This document shows, one piece after another, positions 1 through 5,166 of a stretch of DNA of 12,116 nt. A program made the translations under genes and the position numbers. Where the stretch lies: contig PBAR01000029.1 of NCBI GenBank assembly GCA_002718285.1, forward strand, positions 1 to 12,116, given 5' to 3'. Each line of letters begins with the position of its first letter. Position 1 is the stretch's first letter. The stretch comes from Fidelibacterota bacterium. Its GTDB lineage: Bacteria > Marinisomatota > Marinisomatia > Marinisomatales > UBA1611. The notes beneath the pieces are model-generated. The model worked only from the letters and a program-made list of their open reading frames with translations. It was not told where the DNA came from and searched no databases.

Positions 1-137
1 CTCTAGGGCAGGTTACCTACGCGTTACTCACCCGTTCGCCAGTTTAATAATTCCCCGAAAGGAATGTTCTCCTTGACTTGCATGTATTAAGCACGCCGCC
101 AGCGTTCGTCCTGAGCCAGGATCAAACTCTCCATTGT
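1..137 (-). rRNA. rrs: 16S ribosomal RNA, 5' end (partial)
   Basis: Read on the minus strand, the segment contains the universal bacterial 16S 5' landmarks: AGAGTTTGATCCTGGCTCAG (primer 27F region), then GACGAACGCTGGCGGCGTGC, TACATGCAAGTC, and GGCGAACGGGTGAGTAACGCG. Aligning by eye to E. coli numbering puts C18 at position 120 and nucleotide 1 near position 137. The window edge falls near E. coli position 140, so only about a tenth of the gene is present. The V1 hairpin is short and contains the TTCG-type loop region (CCTTTCGGGG). The gene has the same orientation as the upstream protein genes. The exact mature 5' end is an estimate, because the bases before the conserved block diverge from E. 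coli. Confidence 0.97.
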
Positions 138-196
138 ATGTTTATAGATTATTTGTCATTTTGGCCAGAATCGACGTTAAGACTCATCGCATACCT

Positions 197-210
197 AATT
201 TTCAAAAAAC
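197..210 (-). promoter_or_regulatory. boxA-like antitermination element in the 16S leader
   Basis: On the minus strand this reads GTTTTTTGAAAATT, followed by AGGTA. It closely resembles the GTTCTTTGAAAACT-type boxA found in bacterial rRNA leaders, which recruits NusB/NusE for rRNA antitermination. It lies about 60 nt upstream of the 16S 5' end, a normal place for such an element. The match is by eye, and one consensus C is replaced by T. Confidence 0.5.
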
Positions 211-229
211 GTGCTGTTCAAAGCCCGCG

Positions 230-258
230 AAATTACCAGACGAACATTAAGGGGGCAA
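230..258 (-). promoter_or_regulatory. Candidate rRNA promoter
   Basis: On the minus strand there is TTGCCC (258-253), a 17-bp spacer, and TAATTT (235-230). Directly downstream is a GC-rich stretch, CGCGGGC, which looks like the GC-rich discriminator typical of stringently controlled rRNA promoters. Upstream (about 262-300) the DNA is very AT-rich, as an UP element would be. The same bases also fit a Bacteroidota-style layout, TTG then 20 nt then TAATTTCG (compare TAnnTTTG). The candidate sits upstream of the boxA-like element, as expected. Neither hexamer is perfect, so it remains a prediction. The 154-nt gap from 138 to 291 otherwise shows no gene. Confidence 0.42.
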
Positions 259-291
259 CTGTTATTCCTTAGTAAATAAATGGTATTGGTT

Positions 292-1353
292 TTAATCTAT
301 TAAATTTGGTTCTGGAAAATCCAAAAACCGTGCTGGAGATACTTCTGAAATATTATCTAGGGTATAGTATTCTATTAACTTCCTGTTTTTATCATTTGTA
401 TCCACAAAAGATTTCCAAAAACCTCCCGCATAAACACCTAATGCCAGCATTAAAGGGGGTAAGGTATATTTCAAATGAGATGAAGACGATTTAACGGAAG
501 AAGGAAGATTATCATTTTTTTTCAACCCATAGGCAGACTCTTGTTCATAAATATTTGTAAAAGATGGTATGTTAAGACTTTGGTGTTTCATAAATCGATT
601 TGAACCAGAAATTGTATTTGTTTTCGACCAATTATAGGCCATTGCAAGTAGTCCAGCACTTGCAAAAATGCCCTGCCCCTTGCCTACGTCTCTTAGCATA
701 AATTGGCCGCCTCCTGGTATAAACAAACCTGTAGCAGCAATTAAATATTTATTATGGGTTCTTACATTTTGGACATTTTCAATTATCTGAAATAAAGGGA
801 CCATTAATTCATCATAATGCGGGTGGTTAAATTTCTGCTGAGCATAAATAAATGCCTCACGTGCTTGCTCCCATTTTAGCTGTTTTAAATAAGCATATCC
901 TTTAAATGTGAGCAAATATGGATCATCAGTAGTTTTTGTATTTGATATTATCCTATTCGAATTTCCAGAAAGTAAATCAATATAAATATCTCTATAAACT
1001 GATGCCCGATACAAATTACTATTTTTATCCTCGAGACTGATTACATTTTGATAATATCTATGAGCTAAATGAAAATTTTCCATTTCTTCATAACATCGTG
1101 CAATAGTGAAAAGTATAGTAGAACGTAAAGGATCATCGGGAACTCTATACAAGAACTGAAAACAAGTCAATAAACATCGTTCATAGTATTTCTCTTTAAA
1201 GAGAAAATCACAGAAAGAGACCATTTCATCCCTTTGAAAAGCAGTATAATCTGCCCATTCTTCTTTGATATTGTCTACAGATTTATATTGCTTTTGCCCG
1301 AATAATGGCAAAACGAGTACAAAAATTAAAACTAGGTTAATTAGGATCCGCAT
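292..1353 (-). CDS. Exported TPR protein with hydrophobic PGGGQ C-terminal region
   Basis: The protein has 353 residues. Residues 1-19 form a signal peptide (MRILIN, a hydrophobic core, then LPLFG before Gln20). Residues about 42-178 are alpha-helical and TPR-like: they contain YYERCLLTCFQFL, ARCYEEMENFHLAHRYYQNV and GYAYLKQLKWEQAREAF, with the small/aromatic spacing of TPR helices. Residues about 203-241 are hydrophobic and include IPGGGQF (212-218), and residues 296-313 are a second hydrophobic stretch. This PG-GQ pattern resembles the DUF5683-type segments found in FCB proteins that combine TPRs with membrane anchors. The function is not recognised; a periplasmic or envelope scaffold is plausible. 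There is no T9SS CTD. The start is fixed by the signal peptide, but there is no conventional ribosome site: the ATG directly follows the U-tract of a terminator. The gene ends about 34 nt upstream of the proposed rRNA promoter, with no terminator visible between them. Confidence 0.82.
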   Translation of the reverse strand: MRILINLVLIFVLVLPLFGQKQYKSVDNIKEEWADYTAFQRDEMVSFCDFLFKEKYYERCLLTCFQFLYRVPDDPLRSTILFTIARCYEEMENFHLAHRYYQNVISLEDKNSNLYRASVYRDIYIDLLSGNSNRIISNTKTTDDPYLLTFKGYAYLKQLKWEQAREAFIYAQQKFNHPHYDELMVPLFQIIENVQNVRTHNKYLIAATGLFIPGGGQFMLRDVGKGQGIFASAGLLAMAYNWSKTNTISGSNRFMKHQSLNIPSFTNIYEQESAYGLKKNDNLPSSVKSSSSHLKYTLPPLMLALGVYAGGFWKSFVDTNDKNRKLIEYYTLDNISEVSPARFLDFPEPNLID

Positions 1354-1389
1354 AAAAAAAAATTCCCCTGTCCAAAGACAGGGGAATTT
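1354..1389 (-). terminator. Strong rho-independent terminator after the cohesin-like gene
   Basis: There is a perfect 13-bp inverted repeat with arms 1377-1389 and 1360-1372. The core is TTCCCCTGTC / GACAGGGGAA, with a 4-nt TTTG loop in the minus-strand reading. The 3' arm runs into an unbroken run of nine T (1362-1354), directly followed by the ATG at 1353. Stem, GC core, tight loop and T-tract together are the canonical intrinsic terminator for minus-strand transcription. It would end the transcript of the cohesin-like gene whose stop codon lies 28 nt upstream of the stem. Confidence 0.93.
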
Positions 1390-1416
1390 AATAAAAATTT
1401 AGCTCTATAAAAAAGG

Positions 1417-2355
1417 CTAGCGAATTAGAAGCATTTTTTTCCTAGAAATAAATGATTCACTTCTTAATTCATAAAAATAAATACCTGAAGCTACAGGGGA
1501 ACCATTTGAATCAACAGCATCCCACTCAACGGTATATTGTCCAGGGGAAAGCATTTTATTAACTAGAGTAATTACATTCTTACCCAAAAGGTTATAAACA
1601 TTTAGAGAAATAAACTCTGAACCTGCTGGAACATCAAAACTAATCTGAGTACTGGGATTAAAAGGATTTGGAAAATTTTGATTTAATACAAATTTTTCTG
1701 GAATTATACGTTCCGAATCAGCAGAGACCACTGCTGTAGAAACAATCGCAGGATTGTTCTGATCAGGATAATTACAAACCACATTTAATAGTTCTGGATC
1801 CATAGAGGTTCCAGGAACATTTGCAACGCCAAAATAAAATTCGACCTGCTCGGGAAGAGTAGCGCCATCAGCAATAGTATATGTAATATGACAAAGATCC
1901 CCTTCTTCCCCGTTACCTTCTGTACGCGCACGCGCCGTACTATAAGCTAATACTTTTAGATGGTCATCCAAATAGTTAGTCAAAAGTGTCATTTGTCTAA
2001 CAGTGCCTGAGTCATCAGTAACATTTTCTAATTTACTTCCTTTAGCATACCCAGAAAATGTTAATTCAGCAGCATCATGGTAAATATCCAATTCTATACC
2101 ACGGATAGGCTCATGATCAACTATACGTAGAGTGAATGTTACTTCATTGCCATCAATTTGAGTACCATTAACAAAACCAATACAGGCACAAAGACCTGTA
2201 GCTACTTCCTGTCCATAGGTTGGATTGGGACTACCATCTGGGAGCATTGTACGATTATCGATATGATAGGAAGAATCTGAAGAACAGTCTAAATCAGCTA
2301 TTGCGCTGCTTGAAATCATTAAACCGCTAAATACTAATGCAATTATTTTTTTCAT
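1417..2355 (-). CDS. Small secreted cohesin-like protein with T9SS type A sorting domain
   Basis: The protein has 312 residues. Residues 1-20 are a signal peptide (MKK, hydrophobic core, cleavage after AIA). Residues about 70-185 look like a cohesin-type beta-sandwich: VTFTLRIV, then IRGIELDIYHDAAELTFSG, KVLAYS, and a late LCHITYTI strand. The resemblance is to the fold pattern, not to a motif. Five cysteines (24, 56, 58, 155, 194) fall in the exported part. Residues 219-312 are a full CTD: NQNFPNPFNPSTQISFDV, then LNVYNLLGKNV, EWDAVDSNG, ASGIYFYELRS, and the KKMLLIR end. CTDs of this family direct export across the outer membrane by T9SS and are removed or anchored by PorU-type sortase. The binding partner is unknown. 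No Shine-Dalgarno site is evident. The gene is closed by a strong terminator, so it ends the cargo cluster. Confidence 0.85.
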   Translation of the reverse strand: MKKIIALVFSGLMISSSAIADLDCSSDSSYHIDNRTMLPDGSPNPTYGQEVATGLCACIGFVNGTQIDGNEVTFTLRIVDHEPIRGIELDIYHDAAELTFSGYAKGSKLENVTDDSGTVRQMTLLTNYLDDHLKVLAYSTARARTEGNGEEGDLCHITYTIADGATLPEQVEFYFGVANVPGTSMDPELLNVVCNYPDQNNPAIVSTAVVSADSERIIPEKFVLNQNFPNPFNPSTQISFDVPAGSEFISLNVYNLLGKNVITLVNKMLSPGQYTVEWDAVDSNGSPVASGIYFYELRSESFISRKKMLLIR

Positions 2356-2383
2356 ATCTTGAATGCCTATAACACTTACAGTG

Positions 2384-2413
2384 AAATTACTCTATAATAG
2401 TCTAACTCTGCAA
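2384..2413 (-). promoter_or_regulatory. Weak candidate promoter for the cohesin-like gene
   Basis: In the 66-nt gap before the ATG, the minus strand carries TTGCAG (2413-2408), an 18-nt spacer and TAATTT (2389-2384), followed by CAC. The TAATTTC core is identical to the candidate rRNA promoter's -10. The spacing is acceptable but the hexamers are weak, and read-through from the protease gene is equally possible. Confidence 0.25.
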
Positions 2414-2421
2414 TGCCTTGC

Positions 2422-5148
2422 TTATTTAACGAATGCCATTTTCTGGAAATGTCGACTACCATCAAATAAAACCCTCAAAAAATATATACCAGTTGGTAAA
2501 ATATAGCCTAGGTCATTTCGTCCATTCCATCGAAAAGTATGTAATCCTGCATCAGAATTTTGATTGATCAACCTCTTAACTAAACGACCTGAAACATTAT
2601 AAATAGCTATATCTAAATCACCTTGATTTTCTAGATTTACTTGAAAAGTCGTCGTGGGATTGAACGGATTTGGAAAATTATGGCTAACCGCAAAAGAACC
2701 TGGACCAGTCCACCCTTCATTTACAGCATTCATTAAACTTTGGGCATTATAAACGCCCGTTCTTCTATGATTACCACGATGCATTTTCCAGGATGATAGA
2801 TTTCCTGCAACTGATTTTATATCAATTACCTCTAATCCTCCAGATGTACCTATTAGCAATTCATAATCTCCATCATTATCAATATCACTAACTGCTGGTG
2901 GCGAATCAATCGATAGTCCTGTAGAAACAGGAAAATTATTTACTAATAAACCATTGCTGTTAAATGCATGTATTTTCCCATCTTTTGAAGCGGTAATAAT
3001 ATCTAATATACCATCATTATCAATATCTGCTAATACAGGGGCAGAAACTGAGTTATGGCCTAGATCAACCGGCCATCCGTCTAACTCAGAATTAGTAATA
3101 GGATTCCACACATGCATGTAATCATCATAACCAACAATGATTAGTTCAACACTTCCATTTTGATCTATATCACCTAACGCAATTCCTGATCTGATATCAT
3201 CGCCAGTCGAAAATTGGCTATAAATTGACCCATCATGATTAAGAATAAATAAATCACCGCCATCATTTCCGGCAATAATTTCATAATCTTGATCATTATC
3301 TACATCAGCTATAGTGGGAGCCGCATTAAATCTTTTAGTAGTTTCAAAGGGAAATCCTGCTTTAATATTACCAGAAGCATCTATAACCCAAATATTATTT
3401 GACCAAGTCACCACAACAATATCTTTTATACCATCGTTTTCTAGATCATGTACGGCAGCACCAACCAAAATTCTTTCTTGAATGTTGACTGGAAAACCTG
3501 CTACTTCAGATCCATCATGATGGATAGCAAAAACCTGCCCTCCAGAACCATCCTGAGTACCAAATATCACTTCAATATCTTGATCACCATCTAAATCCGA
3601 TAATACTGGCGAACCGAGTATATAGCCTGTTTGACTGTATACTATTTGTTGGCTTCCATTGGAATTAATGATATATAAACTTTGGTCTTTTGATCCAAAA
3701 ACTATTTCAGTATCTCCATCAAGATCCAAATCAGCTGAAGCAGCACTTGATAATATATTATTCCCTGTTTCTATAGGAAATCCTGGAAGTAATTCAGCAT
3801 CAGGACTAATACCATGAAAATTACTGTCAAAACCTCCAAAATAAATTTCTTTTATACCGTCACCATCAGAATCTACAACTAATGGTGAAGATTTAACATT
3901 GCTGGAAGAATAAGGAAAACCTTTCTGAGAAAGAGTCAAATCAAAAGTTATTTGTTCATTTATTTCATACAAATAATCATCTTCACCTGCAGTAATAAAA
4001 ACATTTGCCGGAATACTTCCTGTTAAAGCGTTTGTATCAGCAGTTAATAGAAAATAATCAAAAGTAAATGCAGAGTTTCCCGGTGCTATAGAATTGGAGA
4101 ATTCTATAGTATTATCCAAAATAGTTATTCTTGGGTCATCACAGGATAATGTAGCAATAACATTTACTGCATCACCACCCCAGGTATTAGCAACAGAAAT
4201 TTTTGCTCTCGTAGTCTCTCCAGGGTTAAAATTTCCATCACCATCAGAATCAGCTAAAACATATAATTGATTCACCTCAAGGTTTGGATAGAAAAAATTA
4301 TTTTCCAATAGACCTGGATGATATTGAGCTATGGAAGCATGCATTCTATCTTTCTGACCTGCTGAAAATCGATCTCTGCAGTTATCGCTAGAATAATTCA
4401 TAATATTGTGTACAGGATCATTTCCAGCCTGGTTTGGGCATGAATCTGTACTCTCTACGCAAGGATAGGAATCATTATCATCCTGGAAAGGAGTATCATC
4501 TACAGCATCCCCCGGTTCACTGCATCCACCCTGAAAAGTATGGTAGAGATAAAAATAATGACCTGCTTCATGGGGAAGCGTTTCATTAGCAAATCCTACA
4601 TAACGATAATCAATTGTTGTACCCTGCCAGTGACTGTCTTCTGAACTCCAATTAGGAAAATAATTCCATCCTGCGGCATCTGTATTTGCCATATTACATG
4701 ACCATATATTGTAATAATGGACAGGATCAATTGCAGTGGACTGCCGGAATTCTTCTTCAACATCACCCCATAATTCATCTTCTGGAAGGGTGAACCACGT
4801 GTCATTTGATATACGATTAATTGTATCCAGTGTAAAGTGAATATTATGCTCATTATACCGAAGATTAAGCTTATCCATAGCACCTTCTATAGTAGCTGTG
4901 GTGATATTTCCAGTATTGCTGGAAGAATGAATTACGTGAAATGCAACATATACATGTGTAGCTGCTTCCCTGTTATTTCGAGTATTAAGCCAAATATCTA
5001 CATCTTCCTTTGATTGCAATACTACATCAGAGGGTTCACCAGGCATCCCGCACCGTTTTTCTAAATTGTAATCCTGAGCATATAAAAAAACAACCGAGGC
5101 CCAAAATAAAACAATTCCATACTTATACTCTTTCATAATTATACGCAT
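2422..5148 (-). CDS. Secreted M43 (pappalysin-type) metalloprotease with FG-GAP repeats and T9SS CTD
   Basis: The protein has 908 residues. A signal peptide ends near Ala24 (FLYA before Gln25). Residues about 30-285 form an M43-type metzincin protease: N-terminal KRCG (31-34), zinc motif HEAGHYFYLYH (193-203; His193, Glu194, His197, His203), and Met-turn NIMNYSSDNC (248-257). Cysteines 209, 230, 237 and 257 lie where family disulfides normally fall. Residues about 287-405 are an Ig-like module with DSDGDGNFNPGE (300-311). Residues about 420-795 hold eight FG-GAP-like calcium loops, starting at 426, 473, 518, 568, 615, 660, 708 and 755, probably a beta-propeller. Residues 818-908 are a CTD (HNFPNPFNPTT ... 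PTGIYFLRV ... KMAFVK). Expected role: zinc endopeptidase exported to the cell surface or medium. The motif's usual Gly is Tyr200. An in-frame Met5 is an alternative start; neither start has a clear ribosome site. The gap to the upstream gene is 18 nt, so co-transcription is likely. Confidence 0.93.
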   Translation of the reverse strand: MRIIMKEYKYGIVLFWASVVFLYAQDYNLEKRCGMPGEPSDVVLQSKEDVDIWLNTRNNREAATHVYVAFHVIHSSSNTGNITTATIEGAMDKLNLRYNEHNIHFTLDTINRISNDTWFTLPEDELWGDVEEEFRQSTAIDPVHYYNIWSCNMANTDAAGWNYFPNWSSEDSHWQGTTIDYRYVGFANETLPHEAGHYFYLYHTFQGGCSEPGDAVDDTPFQDDNDSYPCVESTDSCPNQAGNDPVHNIMNYSSDNCRDRFSAGQKDRMHASIAQYHPGLLENNFFYPNLEVNQLYVLADSDGDGNFNPGETTRAKISVANTWGGDAVNVIATLSCDDPRITILDNTIEFSNSIAPGNSAFTFDYFLLTADTNALTGSIPANVFITAGEDDYLYEINEQITFDLTLSQKGFPYSSSNVKSSPLVVDSDGDGIKEIYFGGFDSNFHGISPDAELLPGFPIETGNNILSSAASADLDLDGDTEIVFGSKDQSLYIINSNGSQQIVYSQTGYILGSPVLSDLDGDQDIEVIFGTQDGSGGQVFAIHHDGSEVAGFPVNIQERILVGAAVHDLENDGIKDIVVVTWSNNIWVIDASGNIKAGFPFETTKRFNAAPTIADVDNDQDYEIIAGNDGGDLFILNHDGSIYSQFSTGDDIRSGIALGDIDQNGSVELIIVGYDDYMHVWNPITNSELDGWPVDLGHNSVSAPVLADIDNDGILDIITASKDGKIHAFNSNGLLVNNFPVSTGLSIDSPPAVSDIDNDGDYELLIGTSGGLEVIDIKSVAGNLSSWKMHRGNHRRTGVYNAQSLMNAVNEGWTGPGSFAVSHNFPNPFNPTTTFQVNLENQGDLDIAIYNVSGRLVKRLINQNSDAGLHTFRWNGRNDLGYILPTGIYFLRVLFDGSRHFQKMAFVK
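2809..3873 (-). repeat. Eight tandem FG-GAP-like calcium-loop repeats (within the protease gene)
   Basis: Residues 426-780 of the protease contain eight copies of a D-x-D-x-D-G/Q-x-x-E/D loop, each followed by a strand such as IVFGSKD, VIFGTQD or IIAGNDG. Copies are 45-50 residues apart. Most are separated by a G-[FW]-P-[VIF] element (PGFPI, AGFPV, AGFPF, DGWPV; NNFPV in one case). Such repeats form calcium-stabilised propeller blades in integrin-like and VCBS/FG-GAP proteins. Eight regular copies suggest a complete propeller. Confidence 0.85.
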
Positions 5149-5166
5149 CTAAGGGATATAGTCTTA

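Noticed and set aside
78..272. Plus-strand open frame of 64 codons
   Set aside because: It runs across the 16S 5' end and the rRNA leader; the bases are explained by rRNA and its promoter.
2410..2421. Small hairpin GCAA-GGCA-TTGC between the protease and cohesin-like genes
   Set aside because: A 4-bp stem without a T-tract is too weak to be a terminator.
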